Origin: UMGS946 sp048421225
GTDB lineage: Bacteria; Bacillota; Clostridia; Christensenellales; CAG-138
NCBI GenBank assembly: GCA_048421225.1
Contig: DBFNRV010000021.1
Coordinates: 1 to 17,698, forward strand
DNA: 17,698 bases
Direction: 5' to 3'
Position numbers and translations under genes: made by a program. Below, in pieces: positions 8,308 through 15,973 of this stretch (its first letter is position 1; every line of letters begins with the position of its first letter). The notes beneath the pieces are model-generated. The model was not told the origin of the DNA and did no database searches. It saw only the letters and a program-made list of their open reading frames with translations.

Positions 8308-9299
8308 TGTAGGACTACACTACATATTGGACAGACGAGAAGGAGAAGAAAGAAAAAGAGTGAAGGATTCGTACAAATCGGTTATTGTGAGTTTGACAGA
8401 ACCAATAACGAACGAAAGGAAGTGCAAATCCCTTGTGAAGACTGTAACTCAAATCATGAAGTATAGGCAATCCCTAATCTGCTATGCACAGAAAAATAGG
8501 GTGTCAAAAACTTGACGAAAGTATGGCTATCCACGCTCAACAATCTACTTTTGGCTATCAAGGTATGATGAGGCCATGAAATCGCTAGTGAATCGTTCCA
8601 ACCGTCCGAAGCATCATCCAAATGAGCACGCAGAAGCCGAGCTACAGCTCATCCGCGATATGCGCTGTAGGAACCAGTAGATCTGGTTGATAGACCTGTG
8701 GCGTAAGCTTCGGGATTGTGGCTATACACGATGCCCCGAAAGCTTGTATCGCATCCTACAGCGGCTTCATGAGTTGCTGGAAAAACCAAGGCAGAAACCT
8801 TATGTCCTCAAGCCATATGAAAAACGCTTTGTTCCGGACAGAGTATCCATACTGACGTGAAAGTTGCCCCGAGATTCTGATGCCTCAAAGGAGAACGCTA
8901 CTATCAATGCACCGCGCTTGATGTGTATTCGCATCTTTTCTATCTCGGAACTTACGAGGACCAAAGCATCTATTCTTCAACAGACTTCTTAAAGAGTGCA
9001 GTCTCCTACTTCAAGAAGCAGGACTCCTCGGTTGCAAGTGTTCAAACTGGCAACGGCTTTGAGTTTACAAATCGTTTCTCGAAGACCAATCGAAATCTTA
9101 TCTCTCTATTTGAAAGAATAGCTGCCCATCTGAAAATCCGTCACAAGCTGATTCGACCGTGCATACCATGTCATAACGGCAAGGAGGAGAGAAGCCATCG
9201 TGAGGATAAAAACGCTTCTGCGACACCCACAAGTTCTACATCTATTACCTAATGCTTTCTTACGGAACTACACTGACCAAGATGTTAGATAAACTTACA
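8308..9299 (+). mobile_element. Degenerate IS481-type insertion sequence
   Basis: The left end (8308-8333, starting TGTAGGACTACAC) and the right end (9274-9299, ending ACTTACA) form imperfect inverted repeats: 17 of 26 positions pair when one is reverse-complemented. They begin with TGT and end with ACA, as expected for IS481-type elements. The whole is 992 bp, shorter than a full element because the transposase gene has lost an internal piece near its 3' end. The transposase reading frame ends inside the right repeat. I see no target-site duplication (left flank GATTTAT, right flank AAGCTGA), so the insertion is old or the flanks were rearranged. Confidence 0.75.
8444..9292 (+). pseudogene. 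IS481-family DDE transposase, broken
   Basis: Reading across frames gives a helix-turn-helix region (TQIMKYRQSLICYAQ...RKYGYPRSTIYFWLSRYD), a linker (VNRSNRPKHHPNEH) and an integrase core. Damage: TGA at 8513, TAG at 8678, a frameshift near 8850 (frame 2 to frame 1), TGA at 8878, another frameshift near 9205, and loss of roughly 40 codons before the final NYTDQDVR. The first catalytic Asp is kept (TALDVYS), but the second is changed: the motif QTDNG reads QTGNG. The glutamate is kept in ERSHRE. The protein cannot be active. The family call is from motif order and the terminal repeats. Confidence 0.8.
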
Positions 9300-9362
9300 A
9301 AGCTGACTAATATGTCCTTAAAATTTAAAAAAAACTTCCACGTGTTTGTTTTGTAGAAGCCG

Positions 9363-9860
9363 CATTGGAAAAGAGATAGCGGCACAAACATTTCCAAAGG
9401 TAGAAGCACGGTTGCCGTCATGCGTCCCTTTGGAGAGGTCGTCATCTCGCCCTTTGAAGTGCACCACACCGACGGTGAACTGAGCGAGCTAGCAAAACTG
9501 CTCAAAAGTCTGGACGGTGAGACTCGCGTGGTCATGGGGGCCACAGGAAACTACCATGCACCGGTGGCCAGGCTACTCCACGACGCAGAACTATATGCCT
9601 CTGGTGTCAATGCAAAGCTGGTACATGGTTACGGGAACAACGATTTGAGGCGGACCTCCTACTTGCGCCGGACGCTTTTCCTCGTCATGAGCATTTATTT
9701 GCAAAACTCTCCGCCTGATGAACCTGTTTACCAGTTCATGGACAGGAAGCGCACTGAGGGGAAGCCTTACCGCGTCTACATGATGGCCTCTGCCAACAAG
9801 TTCCTGCGAGTCTACTACGCCTCTGTGAAAGCCTACCTGGAAGCCTTGGGTCAGGTCTAA
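9363..9860 (+). pseudogene. IS110-family transposase with a large internal deletion
   Basis: The N-terminal part (NISKGRSTVAVMRPFGEV...VVMGATGNYHAPVARLLHDA...LVHGYGNN) is the start of the DEDD/RuvC-like domain of IS110 transposases. The C-terminal part (LRRTLFLVMSIYLQN...FMDRKRTEGKPYRVYMMASANKFLRVYYA) is the end of the transposase_20 domain. The middle, roughly 200 or more residues including the last two acidic residues and the catalytic serine region, is missing and the ends are joined in frame. In what remains, the first Asp (usual GIDVSK) is Asn (GTNISK) and the Glu of MEATGNY is Gly. A TAG at 9354 closes the frame upstream. Not functional. Confidence 0.82.
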
Positions 9861-10089
9861 CCTCATTGCATACCGATAACCGGCCGCCGTTTCAATTTTG
9901 AGGCGCGAAGCGGCTTAGATTGGTGCACCCTTTTTCTCCCTCTTCAAAATTTCGAGTTTCCATATTGTCAAAACTTAGCAGGTCTTAACGATCCTGATTG
10001 TGTTGTTTTTTACTCAGTCTTATGGATACTTATTTCAGAAAATTGCTCCGATAGTCGAGTCGATAAAGCTCATATTCGACCGTAGCCTT
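9861..10089. other. Non-coding relic DNA between IS110 and recombinase fragments
   Basis: No coding sequence is recognisable here. It probably holds the 3' flank of the IS110 element and scrambled DNA before the recombinase remnant. A weak GCCGC/GCGGC pairing around 9884-9913 may be part of the IS110 end, but I cannot define the element boundary. Confidence 0.4.
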
Positions 10090-10674
10090 TGCACGACGCA
10101 TACGATCCGCAACGTGATTTTGAACGAAATCGTTTTGAAGAACTTGCGTGAAGTCATACAGTATGTATCACAGCATGAAGCACGGTTTATCCAAGAAGCC
10201 GCGGACCGTGACGTGCAAGACCGCGATCAAGAGTTTGCACGGCAGCGGAACAAGCTTGCCAAGACCGAGCAGCGGATCGCAGAGCTTGACAATATTATCA
10301 AGCACCTGTACGAGGACAATATTAGCGGGAAGCTCTCTGACGAGCGTTTTATCAAAATGTCCCGCGACTATGAGTTTGAACAGGACAACTTGAAATCCGT
10401 CGCAGATGTTTTGCGTCAAGAAGTTAGGCAAAAGGAACAGCAGAAAACCAACGTCAAGGCGTTCATTCAGACGGTGAAGCAGTACACGGATATGCAAAAG
10501 CTTGACGCCGCGCTACTCCGTGAGTTTATTGACCGCATTGAAATCTCACACGCAGAGAAACGCGCCAAGACGAGGGAGGTCACCATAGTCTATAACTTTA
10601 TCGGTGCATTTGACTTTACACGGGCTATTGAATAAGCCAAAAATACAACTGAACAACAGCAAAAGACGGCATAG
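10090..10674 (+). pseudogene. Large serine recombinase, C-terminal remnant
   Basis: Begins at the zinc-ribbon end (CTTHTIRNVILNEIVLKNLREVIQYV), continues through a long coiled-coil (ARQRNKLAKTEQRIAELDNIIKHLYEDN region) and finishes with EFIDRIEISHAEK...TREVTIVYNFIGAFDF, the usual C-terminus of large serine recombinases from clostridial integrative elements (TndX/Tn5397-like). The catalytic resolvase domain and most of the recombinase domain are gone. TAA at 10633 stops the frame, yet the same frame continues with AKNTTEQQQKTA to TAG 10672, which looks like the original end; the TAA probably replaced a Gln codon. No attachment site or cargo gene is visible. Confidence 0.82.
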
Positions 10675-10698
10675 CCGTCAAGCTACCCCGTCTTTGCT
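10658..10698 (-). terminator. Possible terminator of the hrcA-dnaJ operon
   Basis: On the minus strand, GACGGC-TAT-GCCGTC (10665-10679) is followed by TTTTGCTGTTGTT. A wider alternative pairs 10658-10669 with 10688-10698 (AGCAAAGACGG against CCGTCTTTTGCT, one bulge). The sequence overlaps the original stop of the recombinase remnant. It is the first good hairpin downstream of dnaJ. The T-tract is interrupted, so strength is uncertain. Confidence 0.45.
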
Positions 10699-10749
10699 AA
10701 AATGTTTTCTTAATTCAGAGCGCCATTACCGCCGCTTTTCAAACCATAA

Positions 10750-11889
10750 CTACTCATCCTTAAGCGCATCCTTAACCTTTTCAAAAAACCCCTTTTTTTT
10801 ATTGGACTGTGAGTCGCCCAGAGAGGCCCTGAGCTTTTCAATCAGTTCCTTTTGTTCATGCGTGAGCCGCCTGGGTATGTCAACGTTTACCGTTACAATC
10901 ATGTCCCCCTTGGAGTTCCCGTTTACACGGACGACGCCCTGATCCCTAAGACGGAACTTTGTTCCGGGCTGTGTACCTTCAGGCACATTGTACTTAACAG
11001 AGCCTGTAAGCGTTGGGACCTCGATTTCGCCTCCCAGCGCGGCCGTAGTAAACGGTATTGTCATATTTAAAAACAGATCGCGGTCCTTCCTGACAAACAG
11101 CTTATGCGGCTTAACGCTGAGTTTTACATACAGGTCGCCTCTGGGTCCACCGTTAACGCCGGCTTCACCTTCCCCGCGAAGTGTTATGGTGTTTCCAGTA
11201 TTGACGCCTGCAGGTACGTTAACCACTATACGGCTTCCCTTATTGACTCTGCCGCGCCCGCGGCATGTCGCACAGGGCTCCTTGATAACCTTGCCCGAAC
11301 CATGACAGGTATCGCATGTCCGAACGGTTGCAAACGAGCCGAACATGGTGTTTTGCTGCATCCGGACCTGGCCCTGCCCGCCGCATGTCGGGCAGGTTTC
11401 GGGTTGCGTTCCGGGTTTTGCCCCTGTACCCGAACAGGTATGGCAGTTTTCCTCGCGGTTAACGAGTATCTCCTTTCGCGTTCCGAATGCGGCCTCCTCA
11501 AAAGTAAGAGTAAGATTGGCTCCAATATCGCTGCCCTGCATGGGAACGTTTCTGCGATGGGTGGATTCTTCACGTCCGAAGCCCCCTCCAAAGAAGCTGC
11601 TGAATATATCTGAAAAGTCGCCAAAGCCGCCGGCTCCATAATTGCCGCCTGCCGCCGAAGCAGGGTCAAACGCGGCATGGCCAAATTGATCGTACTGCGC
11701 ACGTTTCTGTTTATCCGACAATACCTCGTATGCCTCATTAAGCTCCTTAAAGCGGGCCTCAGCCTCCTTATCATCCGGATTGAGGTCAGGGTGGCATTTT
11801 TTAGCGGCCTTGCGAAACGCGCTTTTCAGTTCGTCGTCAGTGGCATTCTTATTTACGCCAAGCACCTCATAATAATCTTTCTTAGCCAA
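10750..11889 (-). CDS. dnaJ: Chaperone DnaJ (Hsp40)
   Basis: Co-chaperone that delivers unfolded proteins to DnaK and stimulates its ATPase. At 379 aa it is a full type I DnaJ: J domain (1-70) with HPD at 33-35, Gly/Phe-rich linker (80-106), four zinc-binding CxxCxGxG repeats (Cys149/152, 166/169, 192/195, 206/209), and the C-terminal substrate-binding domains. The start is a TTG codon; AAGGAG lies about 10 bases upstream and no in-frame ATG is nearby. It follows dnaK by 110 bases containing a strong hairpin. The prmA gene usual after dnaJ is absent; the mobile-element relics begin instead. Confidence 0.97.
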   Translation of the reverse strand: MAKKDYYEVLGVNKNATDDELKSAFRKAAKKCHPDLNPDDKEAEARFKELNEAYEVLSDKQKRAQYDQFGHAAFDPASAAGGNYGAGGFGDFSDIFSSFFGGGFGREESTHRRNVPMQGSDIGANLTLTFEEAAFGTRKEILVNREENCHTCSGTGAKPGTQPETCPTCGGQGQVRMQQNTMFGSFATVRTCDTCHGSGKVIKEPCATCRGRGRVNKGSRIVVNVPAGVNTGNTITLRGEGEAGVNGGPRGDLYVKLSVKPHKLFVRKDRDLFLNMTIPFTTAALGGEIEVPTLTGSVKYNVPEGTQPGTKFRLRDQGVVRVNGNSKGDMIVTVNVDIPRRLTHEQKELIEKLRASLGDSQSNKKKGFFEKVKDALKDE

Positions 11890-11929
11890 TTCCCCAATGC
11901 TCCTTAAATCAAAATTAACTCTGCATCAA

Positions 11930-11970
11930 TCATGACGCAGGCGCAGTAATTTTCTGCGGCTGCGTCATGA
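11930..11970 (-). repeat. Long hairpin between dnaK and dnaJ
   Basis: CATGACGCAGGCGCAG (11931-11946) and CTGCGGCTGCGTCATG (11954-11969) pair over 16 bp with one mismatch around a 7-base loop; one more A:T pair closes the base. No T-run follows on the minus strand, so it is not a standard terminator. It could protect the dnaK 3' end from nucleases or attenuate read-through into dnaJ. Confidence 0.8.
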
Positions 11971-11999
11971 GCTTTTACAGTATACACATAGTTTATGCT

Positions 12000-13835
12000 T
12001 TATTTCTTATCATCGTCAACAACTTCATAGTCGGCGTCTATAACGGTATCCTCACCGTCGGCCTGCTGCGGCTCGGCGCCGGCGGTATTGGCGTCAGCCT
12101 GCTGGGCTGATTGCTGGTATATCTTTCCAAATACCTCATAGGACACCTCCGTAAGTTTATCCGTCGAATTCTTTATCGCGTCCTTATCCGTTGCGCCAAG
12201 TGCGCCGCGGACATTGGCGATTTCAGATTCAATGCGGGATTTGTCTTCAGGGCTTACCTTATCGCCAAGCTCCTTCAGTGTCTTTTCGGTATTATAGATT
12301 AGGCTGTCGGCATGATTCCTCAGCTCAACTTCATCCTTACGCTCCTTATCCTCTTTTGCGAATTCCTCCGCCTCGCGGACAGCCTTTTTAATCTCGTCCT
12401 CGTTGAGGTTGGTAGAGGCGGTTATAGTAACCTTCTGCTCATTGCCCGTTCCAAGATCCTTTGCCGAAACATGCACTATGCCGTTTGCGTCAATATCGAA
12501 CTTAACCTCAATCTGTGGAACTCCGCGTGGGGCAGGCGCTATGCCGGCTAGCTGGAAGCGTCCAAGGGTTTTATTGTACTGGGCAAGTTCGCGCTCGCCC
12601 TGAAGGACATGTACCTCTACGCTTGTCTGCCCGTCGGCGGCCGTTGAGAATATCTGGCTCTTTTGTGTAGGTATGGTGGTGTTGCGGTCAATCAGCCTTG
12701 TAAACACGCCGCCTACGGTTTCAATGCCAAGCGACAGGGGAGTAACGTCGAGAAGAACGATGTCCTTGACCTCTCCGGCCAAAACGCCAGCCTGTATCGC
12801 CGCGCCGATTGCAACGCATTCATCGGGGTTAATGCCCTTAAACGGCTCTTTGCCAGTGACGCTCTTAACCATTTCCTGTACCGCGGGTATACGCGACGAA
12901 CCGCCCACTAGGATGACCTTATCAATCTTGTCGGGTGTAATTCCGGCGTCCTTAAGCGCCTGATGCATGCATTTTTTTGTGCTCTCCACGAGGTCTGCGG
13001 TCATGGCGTTAAACGTAGCCCTTGTTATGGTCATATCAAGATGTTTAGGACCGCTAGCGTCAGCCGTAATAAACGGGAGGTTTATATTGGTTGAAACCAC
13101 GCTGGAGAGTTCTATCTTCGCCTTTTCAGCTGCTTCCTTTAGTCTTTGAAGCGTGCTCCTGTCCTTGCTGAGATCTATTCCATTTTCCTTTTTAAATACG
13201 TCGCAGATATAATCAATGAGCTTTTTGTCGAAATCATCTCCGCCCAACCTGTTGTTGCCGTTTGTCGCGAGCACTTCAAATACGCCGTCGCCTATTTCAA
13301 GCAGGGAAACGTCGAAAGTACCGCCGCCCAGGTCATATACCAGAATGCGCTGATTGACTCCCTTGTCAAGCCCATAGGCCAGGGATGCGGCCGTAGGCTC
13401 ATTGATTATACGGAGAACCTCAAGCCCCGCAATCCTTCCCGCGTCCTTTGTCGCCTGCCGCTGGCTGTCGCTGAAGTAGGCGGGTACCGTGATTACAGCC
13501 TGAGTAACGGTTTCGCCAAGATATGATTCAGCGTCCTGCTTAAGTTTTTGCAGAATCATTGCCGATATCTCCTGGGGGGTATAATCCTTCCCGTCGATAT
13601 GTTTTTTGTAGTCGCTTCCCATTTCGCGCTTTATCGACGCTATAGTGTGTTCTGGATTGGTTATCGACTGACGTTTTGCAATTTGTCCAACCATTCTTTC
13701 CCCGCCCTTAAACGCGACGACGGAAGGCGTTGTGCGCGAACCCTCGGAGTTTGGTATTACAACTGGTTCTCCACCCTCAAGAACCGCCACGCAGGAATTT
13801 GTGGTTCCCAGATCGATTCCAATAATTTTAGACAT
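12000..13835 (-). CDS. dnaK: Chaperone DnaK (Hsp70)
   Basis: ATP-dependent chaperone that binds and releases hydrophobic stretches of unfolded proteins. 611 aa. The N-terminal ATPase domain shows [29 protein letters not shown] and the [10 protein letters not shown] motif; the linker reads [15 protein letters not shown]; the substrate-binding domain and lid follow, ending [14 protein letters not shown]. The short first lobe lacks the insertion typical of Gram-negative DnaK. AGGAGG stands about 9 bases before the ATG. It lies between grpE (43 bases) and dnaJ. Confidence 0.98.
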   Translation of the reverse strand: MSKIIGIDLGTTNSCVAVLEGGEPVVIPNSEGSRTTPSVVAFKGGERMVGQIAKRQSITNPEHTIASIKREMGSDYKKHIDGKDYTPQEISAMILQKLKQDAESYLGETVTQAVITVPAYFSDSQRQATKDAGRIAGLEVLRIINEPTAASLAYGLDKGVNQRILVYDLGGGTFDVSLLEIGDGVFEVLATNGNNRLGGDDFDKKLIDYICDVFKKENGIDLSKDRSTLQRLKEAAEKAKIELSSVVSTNINLPFITADASGPKHLDMTITRATFNAMTADLVESTKKCMHQALKDAGITPDKIDKVILVGGSSRIPAVQEMVKSVTGKEPFKGINPDECVAIGAAIQAGVLAGEVKDIVLLDVTPLSLGIETVGGVFTRLIDRNTTIPTQKSQIFSTAADGQTSVEVHVLQGERELAQYNKTLGRFQLAGIAPAPRGVPQIEVKFDIDANGIVHVSAKDLGTGNEQKVTITASTNLNEDEIKKAVREAEEFAKEDKERKDEVELRNHADSLIYNTEKTLKELGDKVSPEDKSRIESEIANVRGALGATDKDAIKNSTDKLTEVSYEVFGKIYQQSAQQADANTAGAEPQQADGEDTVIDADYEVVDDDKK

Positions 13836-13878
13836 ATTCTTGTTCCTCCTAGATTTCCTTTAAATTTATTTAATCTCT

Positions 13879-14481
13879 TTATTCAGCCACTTTAACCATA
13901 CTATGACGTATGATTTTGTCGTTTACCCTATATCCCTTTCGGTATACTTCTATTATGCTTCCCTTTTCAAAGCCTTCGCACGCTTCCTGGGCTATGGCTT
14001 CATGAAATTCGGGGTCAAACGCTCCTTTACAGGATATTTCTTCCAACCCAATCTTGTGCAGTTCGTCCAAAAGTCTTTTATAGACGAGCGTTATGCCATC
14101 GAGAAAACCCTTTTCAACTCCATCGCTGTTTCCAAGCGCCCTTTCAAAATCATCAAGCACAGGGAGCATGCATTTTATTACGCTGGCCTTGCCGTCCTCC
14201 ACGCTTTGTGCAACCGCCGCCGCGTTTCGCCTTCTGTAGTTGCTGAAATCAGCTTGGGATCGCAGCCGTGCGGCGGTTTCTGATTCGCAGTTCTCCTTTA
14301 ATTCGGCTTTCTCCTTTTGTAGGGTTTCTATATGCGCTTTTAGCTCCTCAAACTCGCTAGCCGTCATAGTAACGCTGCCTGTATCGTCATAACCGTCCGA
14401 TTCCTTAATCTCTGCTGCGTCATCTGAAGTTGGTAAGGGTTTTGGATCCTTTTTCTTCTTGTCAGCCACTTTATTTTTCAT
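13879..14481 (-). CDS. grpE: Nucleotide exchange factor GrpE
   Basis: Releases ADP from DnaK. The protein has a charged disordered N-terminus (KKKKDPK...), a long coiled-coil (about 50-100), and the conserved core RRRNAAA...LPVLDDFERAL...PEFHEAIA, ending in the beta domain ...YRVNDKIIRHSMVKVAE. From ATG 14481 it has 200 aa. The start is unclear: GAGGAGG directly touches this ATG with no spacer. GTG 14469, 12 bases on and one base after the hrcA stop, would give 196 aa; TTG 14490 would give 203 aa. In the first case the gene does not overlap hrcA; in the others it does. Confidence 0.93.
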   Translation of the reverse strand: MKNKVADKKKKDPKPLPTSDDAAEIKESDGYDDTGSVTMTASEFEELKAHIETLQKEKAELKENCESETAARLRSQADFSNYRRRNAAAVAQSVEDGKASVIKCMLPVLDDFERALGNSDGVEKGFLDGITLVYKRLLDELHKIGLEEISCKGAFDPEFHEAIAQEACEGFEKGSIIEVYRKGYRVNDKIIRHSMVKVAE

Positions 14482-15511
14482 CCTCCTCAAACATATTAGT
14501 CAAAACCTCGCTGAGACTCCTTCTCATGTAACGTAGTATTGCCAAGACTCGGGTATAATCCATTCGTGTGGGGCCGATTATTCCCATTGAACCCAATGGC
14601 ATGTTCCCAATCCTATAGGTGGCCGTTACCACGCTGCATTCCTTCATTGCCGGGTCGTCGTTTTCCTTTCCGATGATTACAGAGAATTCGAGCTTTGTAG
14701 CATCAGAGAGCATTTTGTACAGCACGTCCCTTCCCTCAAGGGTGGTTAACAGCTTTTTTGCTTTATCCAAGTCGCTGTACTCTGGATAGTTGAGCATGTT
14801 TGTAGTACCCGAGAGTTCCACGTTATGAGCCCCATCAAGGATATTACGTTGTACAGTCTCAATAAGTGAATTAAGAAACTGCCTGTGCTCACCATATTCA
14901 TCCGAAATACCCCGCATGAGTTCGGCGTCTATGTCTACCACGTGGCAATTATACAGCCTCGAGGTAAGCCTGTGGGAGATTCTGTCAAGCATATCCGGAC
15001 TCATCCCATATGGCAGGCGTATCAACGCGTTTTTGGTTATACCCGTGTCCGTTACGATTACAACAATCGCTGTACCTTCATTTAAAGGCACGATCTGTAT
15101 ATGCCTTAATCGTATTGCGTGAAGCTGGGGGGAGAGAACCATGGACGTATACAATGTCATTTCCGAAAGCACCGCGGCAGTTTGCTTGACAACGGATTCG
15201 ACCCCGTCCAGGGTCTTTGAAAAGTGCTTTTTAATATAATTTGCTTCTTCGTCGGTAAGCCGCGCATGATTGAATATGTTATCAACATATAATCTAAACG
15301 CCTTATCGGAAGGTATACGTCCCGCAGAGGTGTGGGGCTGCTCAAGATAACCAAGCTCCTCCAGATCGGACATCTCGTTTCTGATTGTGGCGGATGAAAG
15401 GCCAATTCCGTCCCTCCTTGAGATTGTCCTGGAGCCTACGGGTGCCGCTGTTAATATATAATCATCGATTATTGCCTGAAGTATACGCATCTTTCTTGAG
15501 TCAAGCGGCAT
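14471..15511 (-). CDS. hrcA: Heat-inducible transcription repressor HrcA
   Basis: Represses class I heat-shock genes by binding CIRCE; its activity depends on GroEL. The N-terminal winged helix carries RKMRILQAIIDDYILTAAPVGSRTISRR and ATIRNEMSDLEELGYLEQPHTSAGRIPS, both hallmarks; the rest is the GAF-like dimer domain (LTNMFEEDEK at the end). ATG 15511 has GGAGG at 8 bases, so it is preferred to GTG 15520, which lies inside that site; this gives 346 aa. It is first in its operon and the CIRCE just upstream means autoregulation. Confidence 0.97.
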   Translation of the reverse strand: MPLDSRKMRILQAIIDDYILTAAPVGSRTISRRDGIGLSSATIRNEMSDLEELGYLEQPHTSAGRIPSDKAFRLYVDNIFNHARLTDEEANYIKKHFSKTLDGVESVVKQTAAVLSEMTLYTSMVLSPQLHAIRLRHIQIVPLNEGTAIVVIVTDTGITKNALIRLPYGMSPDMLDRISHRLTSRLYNCHVVDIDAELMRGISDEYGEHRQFLNSLIETVQRNILDGAHNVELSGTTNMLNYPEYSDLDKAKKLLTTLEGRDVLYKMLSDATKLEFSVIIGKENDDPAMKECSVVTATYRIGNMPLGSMGIIGPTRMDYTRVLAILRYMRRSLSEVLTNMFEEDEK

Positions 15512-15541
15512 ATTAAACACCTCCCGGGTTCAGTCTGTTGA

Positions 15542-15568
15542 TTAGCACTCTGGATTATTGAGTGCTAA
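15542..15568 (-). promoter_or_regulatory. CIRCE operator (HrcA-binding site)
   Basis: TTAGCACTC, nine bases, then GAGTGCTAA: a perfect match to the consensus inverted repeat. It lies between the -10 of the hrcA promoter and the hrcA start, where bound HrcA would block transcription and where the RNA hairpin may affect the leader. Confidence 0.97.
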
Positions 15569-15579
15569 TCAACGAATAT

Positions 15580-15608
15580 AAAATAACACCGCTATAATGC
15601 TTTGTCAA
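15580..15608 (-). promoter_or_regulatory. Sigma-A-type promoter of the hrcA operon
   Basis: On the minus strand a perfect TTGACA (15603-15608) is 17 bases from TATTTT (15580-15585). Transcription would begin close to the edge of CIRCE. Confidence 0.75.
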
Positions 15609-15699
15609 CAATACATTGTGACAAGAGGGTAACTTTATTTGAAAAGTAATGAATCTGTGCTAAAATCAAATTAAAAGCGCCGGCATATAATTTAATATG

Positions 15700-15728
15700 T
15701 TGACTTGCGGAGGTTTTGCCATTATAAT
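15700..15728 (+). promoter_or_regulatory. Sigma-A-type promoter of rpsU
   Basis: TTGACT (15700-15705) and a perfect TATAAT (15723-15728) with the ideal 17-base spacer. The start codon follows 77 bases after the -10. Confidence 0.85.
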
Positions 15729-15805
15729 ACCTTTGTGTTTTAGATAGCTCCTTATTCGCATCGGCACGTTGTTCGATGATATAGTAAGAGGGGGGGGATA
15801 AGGAA

Positions 15806-15973
15806 ATGGAAATTCGTGTAGGTGAAAACGAGTCTTTGGAAAGCGCACTGAAGCGGTTCAAGCGCAAATGCGCCCGTTCAGGCGTTCTGGCCGAGGTACG
15901 TAGGCGTGAGCATTATGAAAAGCCCAGCGTAAAACGCAAGAAAAAGGCCGAAGCCGCTAGAAAGCGTAAATAA
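15806..15973 (+). CDS. rpsU: 30S ribosomal protein S21
   Basis: A 55 aa basic protein of the small subunit, near the 3' end of 16S rRNA, helping mRNA engagement. The sequence starts [19 protein letters not shown] and runs through [22 protein letters not shown] into a Lys/Arg tail, as in S21 of Bacillota. Upstream is a run of eight G (15790-15797) that must serve as the Shine-Dalgarno site, with AAGGAA closer to the ATG. It stands alone, divergent from hrcA, with its own strong promoter. In many clostridia rpsU lies downstream of the dnaJ cluster and is followed by yqeY; neither holds here. Confidence 0.95.
   Translation: MEIRVGENESLESALKRFKRKCARSGVLAEVRRREHYEKPSVKRKKKAEAARKRK

Noticed and set aside
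8327..8443. Upstream extension of the IS481 transposase frame
   Set aside because: It runs from inside the terminal repeat, and the residues before TQIMKYRQ do not resemble the family; probably the non-coding left end.
11226..11774. 182-codon open frame on the minus strand inside dnaJ
   Set aside because: It is an alternative frame of the cysteine- and glycine-rich part of dnaJ, highly arginine-rich in composition and without family resemblance.
12111..13895. Several plus-strand open frames of 60-126 codons within dnaK
   Set aside because: They lie antisense to a clearly conserved gene, have no ribosome binding sites or recognisable motifs, and are explained by dnaK codon usage.
15593..15598. 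TATAAT on the plus strand between hrcA and rpsU
   Set aside because: No -35 hexamer at a suitable distance; it falls within the spacer of the minus-strand hrcA promoter and the rpsU promoter downstream is far better.
15592..15867. 91-codon minus-strand frame across the rpsU promoter
   Set aside because: It covers the rpsU promoter and 5' end, which are well supported on the other strand; it shows no coding features.
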